A stretch of 64,000 bases of DNA from Halisarca cf. caerulea (taxonomy: Eukaryota > Porifera > Demospongiae > Chondrillida > Halisarcidae). Positions within the stretch are counted from its first letter, which is position 1; the number at the start of each line of letters is the position of its first letter. The notes beneath the pieces are model-generated. The model saw only the letters and a list, made by a program, of their open reading frames with translations. It was not told the origin of the DNA and searched no databases. The stretch spans positions 375,501 through 439,500 of the forward strand of contig CAUJGJ010000304.1 of the NCBI GenBank assembly GCA_963170055.1, read 5' to 3'. Both the position numbers and the translations under genes were made by a program. Positions 13,701-25,513 of this stretch are shown piece after piece.

Positions 13701-15864
13701 TAATAAATCATCCCAAATGTACGCCAGCTGTACAAGATTAGCGACTAAAAGGTCATGTGACTTTCTCGTGGGATGCGACAGCCGAAAAGCCAGGTTTTAC
13801 CCACCATTGTTGCCAGACCCACTTTTCCTGGCGAGAATAAAATGATGGCTGTAAGTGAGGCTGGGAACGAGACTACTCAAACTGCGGAAGTAAACCGCAT
13901 GATTTTGCGTATTGGAAATGTTAAAATGGCTTCCCTCTGATAGCAATCGTGTACATGTGCAAATTATCAAAGTTAGTTCAATATCATGGCTGGTCCATTC
14001 TACTATAGATATTCTTTTCTACGTACATAGTATTATGCTGTATATGCAGTTTGCTGTTCATTTGTTCTAAGTTAGTGCTAGTTCTTTTCAACAAAGTTAA
14101 TTCTCTATTAGTTTCTTCTAAGCTATTCCGCTATTCTTTTTGAATAATTCTACAGTTTTTGTTTCCTTCAAAGCTAACTAATAATTCTTCTGTTCGAAGG
14201 CAGTCTGACAAGTAATCATACCTTCGAAGTTAATATTTTGTTACTTTTAAAACTGGTATTGTGTGAGTCTATTGGTTGGGAATACGTATTTTATCTTCAA
14301 CATGCTGATAAGACCACTCAACACCTGCAAATAAAGTTTCACCTTAATCATAGGTCTACACACATATGTGCATATGTACGTAGGTGTGTATTACATAATG
14401 TCTATTATATATTCTTGGGTGTACTACCTATTGTATTATTATGATCTTTATTGACATTATCTTGATTTTCATGATTTTCTTTGTTTTTTCTATCAGTTTG
14501 CTCATTTTACTTTTCTGAATACCTTTGGACCAGTATACCATATAGCGGGTAGATTTAGTGGGGTAAAATTTTCATGGAACATACCAAAATTACTTATTCA
14601 TGGTAAAATTTGTGGTTCACACCGGAAAGAAATTATAACTTCAACAAAATGGCTACATCCTTCAAAGTGGCAGCCATGATATGAGGCTACTACAAGTACA
14701 AGGCATTTGGGAATCTGAAGTCAGCGATAAACTTTAATGATAAAGGGAAATGGGTAATCATTACGATGTTTACAGACCGGTAATGCGGCCAACTTCCTTG
14801 TTGAAAATGATGACGGTGCTGACCATGCTAAAGGTCCACGGGGATCGGGTAAATAATGCCTTTCTTGAAGTTCTTCAATATAGATATACTAAGTTCGAGA
14901 GACTGCCGTCTTGATTCCTTCATTAAGTCAAATCCATACCACATGTAGCGCAAAGAGCCATGAAGGTTACTAAATTTTGTGAGTAAATATTTCGTGGTTC
15001 CCTTTCCAACCACGAAAACCACAAATTTTTTTTACCCTACCAATATTACCTGCTATATGGTATATACGTAACTATATACATATGTATATCCTAGTAAGCC
15101 ACATATACACCATATAGGCAAATTAAACCAATTTGGCATACCTCATAATGGCCACAAAACACTGCATCATGTAGCGGTGATGTATCATCATGGCCTTTAG
15201 CTTGAATATCAGCCTCATGTTCCAATAAGTACTTCACAATGTCAGCAAAGCCATGATTGGCTGCTTCATGTAAAGGTGTCCACTCTATCAGTAACACATT
15301 ACACACACATCTATAGTCTACACAAACAATTTGATAATATGCATATTACGTTGGTTGTACAGACAACTTACTGGCATTGTCTGTAGCATGAATATCTGCT
15401 CCACTTTCAACCAAAGAAACAACAGCACTATAATCCCCCTTAATACATGCATTGTGTAGCAACGTCTCACCTAACAAATAACATTGAGCAGCGTACATAC
15501 AGTACATAAGTACATATGTACGTATGTATACAATACATACATACAAGAAATGCCAACCTCTGTCATTTCGCTTCGACAGTTTACTTCTTTCTATGACTTT
15601 TTCCTCATGACAAGAAGCAGGGCTTGAGACTGGAGATGAAAGCTGCATTGCTAACTGAAGTTGCTGCCTTTCTGTAAGAGTGGGCTTGGCGGACGTGGAC
15701 CCAAGGGACACTGTACGGCGTCTTTTTCTACGTTTCATGGATGTTCCTGGAGTTTTTGCTCCACTACTGCGAAGAGATGGTCCTGTTGACAGAAATACAG
15801 AATCAATATAAAATTGAATATTTATCCTATGGCCAGAGGCAGACTCACCACTTGGATTATCCAT
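7705..15864 (-). CDS. ANKRD11/12-like ankyrin-repeat chromatin regulator
   Basis: Complete ten-exon gene, about 935 residues: 15864-15849, 15782-15558, 15470-15372, 15284-15142, 10981-9295, 9212-9184, 9116-8943, 8745-8662, 8141-7887 and 7797-7705 (TAG at 7707-7705). The N-terminus has a basic patch (MKRRKRRR, possible nuclear signal) and TERQQLQLAMQL, closely resembling the conserved segment before the ankyrin repeats in ANKRD11/12. Repeats follow: GETLLHNACIKGDYSAVVSL, WTPLHEAANHGFADIVKYLL, SPLHDAVFCGHYE and a final one starting the big exon (QFGADPKCPNSQG). The 1.7-kb exon encodes a low-complexity acidic/Ser-rich region; the last exons are helical and charged (KEQELQLKML, CRRQTEELRNLKREHQEAF). 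The vertebrate relatives act in the nucleus with histone deacetylases and coactivators. It is much shorter than human ANKRD11 (about 2,660 residues). Orthology to ANKRD11 versus ANKRD12 cannot be resolved. Confidence 0.78.
11405..11497. repeat. Intronic partial duplicate of the ANKRD-like large exon
   Basis: About 93 bp in the big intron repeats exon sequence at about 10710-10803 in the same orientation. Shared blocks include CAGATACAACTAGCC, GTGTTGAATGG and GGGGTCTCTCGCTTCTCATG. Scattered substitutions and a one-base loss in the T run would break the frame. It is a non-coding duplicated exon fragment and directly abuts the minisatellite at 11551-11716. Confidence 0.85.
11551..11716. repeat. 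Tandem repeat, about 32-bp unit (AATACGCCTTCCTTGCTGAA)
   Basis: Four to five head-to-tail copies of a unit built from GCATATCGGCCAATACGCC and TTCCTTGCTGAAG, with one expanded unit that duplicates CATATCGG. Units are contiguous. Open frames across it are a by-product of the repeat. Confidence 0.88.
12045..12068. repeat. Homopolymer T-run followed by G-run
   Basis: A run of about 10 T passes directly into about 13 G. It lies in the large ANKRD-like intron. Exact length is likely unreliable in an assembly. Confidence 0.8.
12877..13900 (+). mobile_element. TIR element with captured RecQ-helicase fragment
   Basis: About 1 kb, bounded by inverted repeats of about 100 bp: left arm 12877-12995, right arm 13789-13900. 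The left arm contains GAAAAGTGGGTCTGGCAACA followed by a GTGGGTAAAACCTGG phrase, and the right arm contains their reverse complement. Between them, a plus-strand frame at 12959-13321 ends with FVSGHDVFISLPTGGGK, a RecQ-type motif I (Walker A) preceded by the Gln motif region (PKREQCNTVKQ). The frame stops five residues after the GGGK, so only the helicase start is present. A near-perfect 17-bp palindrome pair lies at 13006-13045. The element sits in the ANKRD-like intron. No transposase is visible, so it is non-autonomous or degenerate. Confidence 0.72.
13601..13654. repeat. Hairpin-forming inverted repeat
   Basis: CATAGATACTCTAACCTAC and its reverse complement are separated by a short loop (GTACGCGGTTGT). 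The same half-site (CATAGATACTCTAACCTA) occurs at about 38310 between two CA arrays, so this is a mobile palindromic unit and not local chance. Confidence 0.75.
14536..15062. mobile_element. Non-autonomous inverted-repeat element, about 0.53 kb
   Basis: The left end ACCATATAGCGGGTAGATTT and the right end, whose reverse complement reads ACCATATAGCAGGTAATATT, form terminal inverted repeats that continue for about 35 bp through GGGTAAAA. Internal phrases GTGGTTCACACC and CGTGGTTGG also mirror each other. No coding sequence. A partial relative lies at 4717-4915. Confidence 0.65.
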
Positions 15865-16902
15865 TCTGAATAGTATTCACAACAGGATTTAAACACCTAA
15901 AAAATAATAATGATAATCATGCTGTACGTATCTACATATGCAGTACGTATACGTATGTACATAGTACTAGATCTGAATCCACGTACGTAGTTATGAATGT
16001 ATGTACGTACAATACAGTAGGTACTGAATGCACAATATATGTCAAGAATAACCTAATATTAGAGAAATGTTGGTATTTTTCATGATAAAATCTACATACA
16101 GTAGTATTTCGCATAGAATTTCCACAACAAGGCCAGTACTGTTGAAGAGCTGGGACAAACCATGATATTAGATGAACAAACGTATGGCTAAAGGCTATCC
16201 CCCCACCACCACCACCAAATCCGCTAACTACTTTGAGCACCATACGTCTTTGTAATAAGTCACTTGTATGGAAGTGTACTACACAAGTAATCTACCAGCT
16301 CCTAACTTTAACATCCACCATGGTTCTTAAGGATCCATTAGTCTTGAATTAACTATTGTTACAGATTATCAGCCAAATGTTCATAATGTCATTGGCTGTA
16401 TCAGAGGATGACGAGTGAATTTTTGGTACAGTGAAACACTCATAATAGCATAGCCCTTTAAGGAATATGGTCTCTAATGTCCATTGCACATAAAACCAAC
16501 ACATTTTATTTCGATAATGGAATACTTTGGAAGATGGCAGGGACATAGTGTTATGGAGGAGTGAAGAGAACCAATGCACTCATAGCAAGAAATGATCCAT
16601 TTGCATTCACAGTTTGTATACAGGGGGAAGATCGGAAGCTCTGGAGGTTTGTGAAGATTTCGAGGACTTTCAGGAGAATTTAGAAAACAAATTGAGCAAT
16701 GAGGACAACCATCCCTCCAACTTAACCCTATTTGCAATTGTGCTTAAAGGGGTTAGCTGGTGGAGCTTTGCTCTCTCAACCCTGACAGAGCCAACTAAAA
16801 GCTGCAGTGTCTGTACTCAACGGATAGCCTGTGGTATAATTTGGGAACTCTGTAGCCTGGGTACTTATACCCTGTATCAGAATAGTACTATTGTCACATG
16901 CT

Positions 16903-16980
16903 TGTACAGTAGTATCTCTTTTGAGAAACCACCCTTAGGGACAGGCGAATGGCGGTCTCTCAAAAGAGGTACTACTGCAT
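16903..16980. mobile_element. Short palindromic MITE-like element
   Basis: TACAGTAGTATCTCTTTTGA followed by GAAACCACCC is mirrored by GGCGGTCTCTCAAAAGAGGT and ACTACTGCA. The end CAGTAGTA resembles the CAGTRGAA ends of other elements here (39099, 28107), suggesting a pogo/Tc1-like non-autonomous family. Confidence 0.65.
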
Positions 16981-17460
16981 ATAGCTTGGCAATAATGACT
17001 TCTTCTCTCTCTTCTATGCCTGTCAATAATCAAACAAAACTTGGCCCTAATCAATTGCGACAGATTACTGAATACACTATGTACGCAACGCCAGCAGTTA
17101 GGAATAAAACAAAGAACAGACTATGGATAGACAAACTGTGATATAATCATGCAACACCTATTCACTTACAAAGAACAAACCGTATTCTTTGCTACATAGG
17201 CTATAATGCTTCGATCACTTTATCATGCACTCTACCTCATCATAGATTAGAAAGGTCTCTTTGGCACACGATGATCTCCACTAAGAAACTATTTTGGATT
17301 CAGTACTCAAACTTGGACCGCCATATAATGATCTAAAAGTAAACGCTAAGGGCGAAAAGGAACCCACTCTTTTCGCCCTTTGGCGCTTGATAGGCACCTG
17401 ACCGGTGTTCTAGGGAATCTAGCATCCCAGGGAATTTGGTATCCCTCCATACATTTAGCC

Positions 17461-17481
17461 GGTTAGGGTTAGGGTTAGGGC
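17461..17481 (+). repeat. Interstitial TTAGGG repeat, three units
   Basis: GGTTAGGGTTAGGGTTAGGG occurs once, embedded in unique sequence. The hexamer is the common animal telomere unit, but three copies between genes do not indicate a chromosome end. Confidence 0.8.
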
Positions 17482-17927
17482 CTTTACTTCTGGTATGGTC
17501 AAGCTGTCTAGCTAAGCTTGCTACTGCTGAACTCCTAGGTCATGGAGACAACACTGACAAAAAATAATGAGTGTACCTCGTGGTTGACACTGCTTTTGAC
17601 TCATCATCCCGAATTATCCCATGACCCAAATTTATTGCCCCATTTTACCCTAAATAGTGAAAATATTTGCATTAGCTGCTTGAGACTGCAGACCCTAAAA
17701 ACTCAAAAACTCTGTTACACATTGTATAGAATGTGGTAGTCAGCCCAAAGTGAACAACTTTTCAATAGTTCATAGTGCTCTAATAGCTTGTATGTTGAAT
17801 TTGAAAAAATTGCATATCGTATGCCATTTCACTATTTACACAATAGCTTGCATGTTAGACAGACTAGGAGCCCTTCACACACCAAGGTTAAGAGGTCTCA
17901 CAGCCCAGCATGTTAAGTACCAATAAT

Positions 17928-18285
17928 ATTGATACTGGCATAGATACTAGTGGTTCTGTAGTAGAGTCTATGTTCTTATGGAAGCCCTCTAGTCTCACAT
18001 AGCCCAGACTGCTGTTTCGCCTCCTTATTTGGTGACGATGACGTCATTTCGCCAATGGGTGACGTCATAGTCACCGACCAAGGAGACAAAGTAGCAGTCT
18101 GGGCTAAATGAGACCATAGACTCTACAACACATCTATGGTGAGACTAGACTAGAAGCCCTCAGTACACCACAACTGAAAATAATATCTGCAGTTGCGCCA
18201 AAGTTTCGGAATTGTTTCCAGAAGTACGGTGTACCTGAGGGCTTCCATAGGTTCTAATATATATCTATGATACTGATACCAGTAC
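17928..18285. mobile_element. Nested palindromic elements
   Basis: The inner palindrome at about 17962-18124 pairs TAGAGTCTATG with CATAGACTCTA, and AGCCCAGACTGCT with AGCAGTCTGGGCT. It centres on two TGACGTCA-type half palindromes (GATGACGTCATTT and GTGACGTCATAG). Outer arms (GATACTGGCATAGATACTAG and TTATGGAAGCCCTC) are mirrored at about 18237-18285. The layout suggests one palindromic element inserted in, or evolved from, a larger one. Confidence 0.65.
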
Positions 18286-18913
18286 TGTGAGATCATGCAA
18301 GCACCATCCTGGATTGATGGTCGGAACTGGAAGCACTTCAAGGTCTGTGGCAAGTCCAGCTAGAGCATCACATATATAGCTCAGATCGAGTGCTATAACT
18401 GCACATGTCTTGTGGTCAGATAGCATCAAGCTCATGCAATCTCCCGGAACAGCCAGCATACATACTGTGTACAATATATCATATTATAATAATGTATTAA
18501 TATAATTATTTTCATATTATGCTAACATGCATGCATGCACTAGCTATATATAACATATGAAGGATCAAAGCAAAAATTTGGGGCTGGGGCTATATATAAT
18601 TTAGTATGGGCATGCAATATAAGGTATATATATAGGTGACAAATATATAATATATTGCAATTGAGACTTAATTAGGTAGCCTTATTAATATATATGGTCA
18701 AGCATGGCCTTGCATTAATTGAATGGCCATGGGATCGATATATGTTGAAATTAAAGTGCGCATGCAGGGCTGTGTGGCCTACATGCATTAAGGTTTCATC
18801 ATATGTGCATGCAACCATGCACACATGCGTGCGCTTGCCTGATCATGCATATATAATTATAGATAGAGACACATAATTAATGTACGTTAATATGAATTCC
18901 AATTTAACCTATA

Positions 18914-18953
<40 letters not shown>

Positions 18954-19339
18954 TGTATATAGTGAATGAATATATAGATCAACATCCACCTCGAGCTCAT
19001 GCAACCATGCATGAAACAATTATGTACGGGACTATATAATCAATGATCGATAAGGTTATCTAATGGAGTTTAAATTAAATGCAAACTGCATGACGAATAA
19101 CACGACTTGATGTACATAAATACAAATCATATTCTTTGTAAGATATTTCAAGGGAAAAAATTCAGTATAATAATTGTAGATATTATAATATATATACACT
19201 ATGTGCACAAATGTTGCACTTACACACAACACAAGCAAGTACAAAAGGAAATGCAAGCCACTTCATAATATAAAGCTATGGGTAGTGTTCACAAATTGCA
19301 ATGAGTGCGGTCATTTAGGTACTCCTTGTCTACACACAT
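18286..19339. other. Intergenic 3' flank of BAHCC1-like gene
   Basis: AT-rich DNA with many CATGCATGCA phrases and an (AT)n tract at about 18918-18951. No exon or RNA gene is supported. Confidence 0.35.
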
Positions 19340-22300
19340 TCAAGGACAATTAGATTCATTTTGTTGAGACCTGAAGCTTTTCAAAAGCATCATCTTTTTG
19401 CCTGACACTTGTCTTCTACTACCAACTGGTTGAGGAAACTTGAGGCGATTAGAAGAGTATCGAGCTGAAATCAAGGAAGTCTTGCAGTAGTATACATGTG
19501 TTACATCTTCCAAACTCTTCATAACTGGAATATGATACTTGACAAAGTCTTGGTTATCCAACATTGGTACAATTTGGGAGGACATGTGTGATCCAACTCT
19601 TGCTTGATGCACAATAAGCTGTGCTCTAAATCTGCAGTAACAAAAAAAATTGACACTTGTAGGTCAAAAACTCCCCTTGCCATGAAATACAGTGCAATAT
19701 TACAATGATGCAAGGGCTAGATCGAGTTCAGTTGGACTGGGTGCACTGTGTAATCCCACAGCACTGTATATACAGGATATAGCAATTTCCACAGTGCACT
19801 ATTCACTGTACTCCTGATATCTCAGGCCCTATGACTTTTTACCTATTCTGTCTACGTGAGGAATTGTTCTATTGATGATCGAGTTGATGAGTTCCTAAAA
19901 ATCTAACAGTTAAATGCACACTACAATAGTTTAAGTATATGAACAGATGAACAGCAAAACAGTGTGACAACGTGCGTCATTTGACCTGGTGCATGCAGTT
20001 GTCCACATAGTAATGCAAACCTAACTTACATTGCCTACAGCATGCAAATTGTGGGGCGAAGTGGATGAAAAGTTTATGTTTATCACAAAATTTTCACACT
20101 GTACACCTTGTAGTTAAAACGTTGCAAAGGGAGTGGCAGTATCAGACGTAAATACACCAATAGCTAGTGGGTGAACCAAAGTGGGCTAGGGGTGGAGGCT
20201 GATCAGAGATGAAATGTGTTTCAACTTTGTAAGGTGATTTCTGGAGCCATTTTATACAATGGTACGAGATTTACAAAATTAATACAAATGTCTTCTGTCA
20301 CAACTTCACTATAAAGTGGCTGTTAAGTGGAGCAATGATGTCTAGCCTTTTGAGAATGCAATAGAATTATCGAAGAAAGCAAAGTTTGAAAACTTTCCAA
20401 ACAGCCTATCTAAAACTTGGTGTAACCATAGCTGTAACACAGCATGTGTTCCTGTGGCCTTGCTACATGTACAAAATAGGATAAGTGCATTAGCCTCTGT
20501 ACCTGCAGAATTCATTGTATCCCATGACATAACACTTGTTCAAAATGGATGCCACTGGGTTGTCATCTTGATGGCTAGAAGCAAAAAGTTCCTTCTAAAT
20601 GGTAACCAAAAATACAAAACAATCTGAAAAATACCACACAATTGACCCAATATAATGTGCTATATATGTACCTACACAGACCATAACACAATATGTATGT
20701 CTAACAATGGGGATGCGTTGCACTGTGTAAAGTAACTTGTCCAGCAAAACCGTGACTCAATATTATTTATACAAAAATGGAGGATAGATAAAAATAAAAA
20801 TGACTACTTCCTCATCTGAACCTATACACTATACTTTATTAGTTTAAGATATAGCTGAAGTACAAAATGTACTGTATATATATGTTAGGCACATTGTATA
20901 GAAAATAACACAGAGAAAGGATCGTACCTCTCCATAAAAAGAAGCTATTTCTGCACTTAACACATCTTGAGGTCTATGATACCATGCACAAGTGAACATC
21001 ATCTCATCTAAAATACAAAGAACAAAACAGAATAATACACACATACTTATGAGCTGATTGGACTTTGTAGCTACTAGAATGTTACAACTCATTGCGAGCA
21101 AATTACAACATCTATCGGATTGACAAGGGTATTCAAACAACTACATAGAATTAATTACCAAGAACAAAACTGATCGCTTGATCTCAGATATGCACCTTAG
21201 AATCAGTAAATAAGACATGGTCTGGCACAATTGGCTCTTTTTCAAAATGCAAGAACCTAAAATTCTTACAAAAAATTCCATTGGACATCACTTTTCTCCT
21301 AAGCCTTCCTAATGAAAGAACATAAGTTGGGGATAATACAAATTTACCAGCTTTGTCCATCTAGAGAAGTTGTTCTATTTTGGAGATTCATAATTGATGT
21401 AGGAAATATACAAGAGTATATTTTAGGATCTCAAGTTGTGCCCTTTTCTAAAGTGGCCATATTTTGCAGGGTCCACTATCAGAGGGTTCACCATATCATG
21501 CACATAGGTGTAGGAACCATGGGGACTGTAGGGGCTATAGCCCCCCTAATATTTTCATTCTAGTTAATGTTTGCCTGATCATATATTAAACAAGTTATTA
21601 TACTGCACATGAATTGCACATGATATTGAATGAGCCCCCACAAAGTACAAGTCATTCCTATGCCAATGATGCATGCACAACTGCTATGAAACAATGAAGC
21701 TATTCAAGACTTTAAAGACATCAATTTGCTGTAATTATTCTTTATTAAATACTACTGGCAAATTACATAATATGCAGTAGAAATTAAGTGACACTTTATA
21801 TGGTAGACTAAGTGCTTAAGTGGCCTAAAGTTACATATGCTTATCAGGACTTCTTTTAGTATGCATAGGGAGGAAGTACGTACTTGATAAAATTGAAGTG
21901 GGGAATGATTGCCTAGGCAAAAACGGGAACTTTCAAAGGTGACTCTTGCAGCAAAGGAAGGTTACTTTTACTTGTCTGAGCAAGTTAAATCAAACCAACA
22001 AAGGATCTTAGCCATGAAGGTGAATGATTTGATGATTGGTGGAAATACTAAAAACTACCGACTTTAATCTCAATCTTGAAAGACAGTATACTGTACTGTC
22101 TGAAATTTTCCCGCAACTTTCTTTTCATGATTTTTGTGAATGGCTTCAGATTCATGAAATTTTATCCGTGAATTTTCCTAAATGGCTGGAAAATGGCAGC
22201 TGTAACTGTTTACGTATTGAACGCCGCAGAAATAATAGATCCTTGTTATCAGGCCTGCATTTTGTTGCATAAATTTGGACACCTGATTGTCCTTAGTGAA

Positions 22301-24898
22301 GATGTCTAAGTTCTTTCAGTTCTTTCAAGTCAGCTGATGAGGAAGCCAGGGCGCACTGTCCAACCATCTGGCCCAGAAACATTTATTTGAGCTGCTCATA
22401 AGTACATCAATAAGCATTTATGGACGTGATTCAAACCTACAGACCTCAAAATCAGCCTTCGACTGAAATAGCATCAAGCTTCATCGATTGTATGCTACAC
22501 GTGCTATTCAAGAACTTCACCCAAGCGTGTGAACAGTACACGGCATTTTTCAGCCTGGTTTCCTATACTAATTGCCTATATGCATTTGAGAAAATAAAAC
22601 ACAAATAGTCAACTTTCAAGCAATTCATGAAATTCATATCCCATGAAAATTTCAGACAGTTGGGCATATTGTTGTGACAGTGGACAGACTGCCAGACCTT
22701 GCCTACTTCACATCCTTTGGAGACAGATTTGACAAATTTAATGCTTGCAAAGTTACCTAATGTGGTACATACATAGACACTGAGATACAGGGACACACCT
22801 GAGTTGGAGTCTTGCCACAAGCTCAGTATTCTTCCAATATATGGAAACTGCTCTGAGTCACCAGTGAACACGAGGACACAATCACGGACATATATGTCCT
22901 GAACAAATACAACACAAAATGTGTAAAGGACATAATATTATTGTGACAATACAGCATATGATATATAGTACATACATATTATATATGTACAGTATATAGT
23001 ACATATGTCATGCATAAGTACAGATACCAGTACATCTGCAAGCTATATATTCCTCTATGTCCTGTATACCTACCTATCTACCTTCCCACAAACTAGAATT
23101 AGGATATGTACAAATCAATAGAAGCATTGCAAAGACTATATACGTATGTAGTACGTATGCACTGTATGTGTATGTAAAGGACACTTAGTACTACATGTAC
23201 GTGCTTGGCAATGTTTCATCACTGTACAGAATTTCTGATAAGGCATTCAAGAATGTAGCCAATATAGATTAGCAGTAACAAAAGTATAGCAAGCATGTTG
23301 ATGGTTGACACTGTATTAACCAACCACTTGTTCATAAATTAAATCAAGTCAAATTTTTTTGCTGAAATCAAAATAAATACATATCTATGCCATGTTTTTT
23401 TCTTCTAAAATATCTGTAACTCTAAACCACAGCCTAGGTTGACTCCCAAGGATATATTGACTATGTGAAGAAGTTTGAGTGCAATGCTATGCAATCACGT
23501 ACTAGTATAGTGATGATGAATTACATAAAATGTAGTATTTGAATACATCGGAAGTTACGATGCACAGCATACAACACACATCTCTTCTAGTCTCTATATC
23601 CAGCACTAACCTCAGTATGCCTCATACCTCTACGCATTCCAACAAAGTACTGGCGGGTGATGTTCTTGCCTTTCTGTATTAGCAAGATAATTTAACAGAG
23701 AGTAAATAACACTGAAAGATAAACATGATTATCTATGTCAGTCTGCTGATAGGAATACATGTACAAATGAACAGTTCCCTATATCGAGGACCTTGAGGTC
23801 AGAACCCTTGTATCCTGATTTATGTATGTGTCCAGATTCAAAGGTGTACTCCACTTGAATTATAAATTCTAGATCTTCACAGGGTAAGACCCTGACCAGA
23901 ATGCTACAAATATGGCTAGTGCTGCTACCATCATTACATAAAAACTCTCAAAGGAATAAATCCTTGTGTGAATGACCTTAGAGAGGAATGACAGACGTAC
24001 TCTTGATCAATTGCGTTAGAGTGGGCATTCACACGGAACTTTAGGGAATAACTCTGGTTCTTAGCACGAAAATCTGTACTTTGGAACAGTCTACATTTCG
24101 AGAGTACACAATAGCTAGATTTTTTGGATGCATGGATTTTAGTGTTTGAAAATGTACAAGTGTGTATAGTGATGGGTGTCATGCATCCAGATTATGCAAT
24201 GTGCATATGTGTATGCATGTGTGTGTGTGTATGCATGTGTACGTATGTATGCATGTGTATGTGTGTATGCATGTGTATGTGTGTGTAACCCTCAACTTTC
24301 AGGTAATGAAGCACCATCAGAAAAAGAATGCTACAGCAATATTATTCTGACAATATAATCTGACAATTGTCACATGGTCAAAATCAAAAGAGGAAACGAT
24401 ACTGTCCTTGTCTCTAGTTACAGTAACTCATACATGTTATACATTGTCATGATATATCACTACATTGTTACATAACAAAGTCCTATAGTAATCGTTACCA
24501 ACAAAATAACAGTACATTACCAAACACAACATACTACAGATGTTTAGACACTACACATGCAAGACAAGCTTACAGTGGTTACATATGATTATACAGTATA
24601 TACAGTACCTTTTTGCTTTTCAAACCATTTTGTGCAAGCAACCATGTATGGATAAGTGAACAATTCGAATAAGTAAATCACAGAAAAGCCCATTTTTTAT
24701 TAGAGGGATTTAGAAAGATACACTTTCATGTCAAAATTTAAAAGTAGGGAAAACCCAAAAATACAAAAGGCACACTATAAAATTATGTATATTATGACAA
24801 TGCTAATTTTGGTAACAAATCAGTTGATAAAGTGAATTGATCCACAAGAGAAGCAAATGTAGGCAGGATACAATGTAATAAGATATACATACGCATTA

Positions 24899-24936
<38 letters not shown>

Positions 24937-25470
24937 TTAATATAATTATCATATATCAAAGGCAGCACAGACCACAACAAAAACACCACAAAGTACCAAC
25001 TAAGACAAAGTAAAAGGAAAAAAAAACAATAGAACTCAGCAAAACTTGCTACATCCTAAAATAGACATTGCATTAAACTTCTGCACAATTACACTTATTC
25101 TTTGACAAAGATGAAGAAAGGATTGAGAGTCATTAGTTTTAATCCTCAAACGAGAGGCTAAATCTTGGAAAAATGCCAGTGCCTCATTACCAAACACTCC
25201 ATTAGTCTCCAACCCAATGGGGATGAAGATGTGTGTGGGCTCCAGTTCCCTGTAGAGATCTTTCTTTCGTGATTCTACATGATTAGCAACAAGGCCAGCC
25301 CCAGAAACAGCTACGTAAGGATGAGTAGGTGGGAGCAAAGGTGTCCCAGCAGGTCACATCCCAAGTTAACGGGCGCCCTGACTTCCAGGGGATCACAGTC
25401 ACTCCATCCACCCTTTTCCCATCTGAACGAGATAACCCCGTAGCCTCCAAGATGGATGGAACCTCGATTG

Positions 25471-25513
<43 letters not shown>

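Larger units (their letters stand above)
15865..17927. other. Intergenic stretch upstream of ANKRD-like gene
   Basis: The region adjacent to 15864 should hold the ANKRD-like promoter; no TATA box or CpG cluster was identified with confidence. A run of CCACC repeats occurs at about 16200-16215. Also here are the palindrome at 16903-16980, a hairpin at 17347-17382 (GGGCGAAAAG paired with CTTTTCGCCC) and a three-copy telomere-like tract at 17461-17481. No gene is supported. Confidence 0.35.

Noticed and set aside
17461..17481. Telomeric sequence
   Set aside because: Only three TTAGGG units surrounded by ordinary intergenic DNA; interstitial.
19853..19900. Candidate extra BAHCC1-like exon with AG and GT borders
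   Set aside because: Joined after the exon ending at 20513 it produces an early stop, whereas direct splicing to 19631 keeps the frame.
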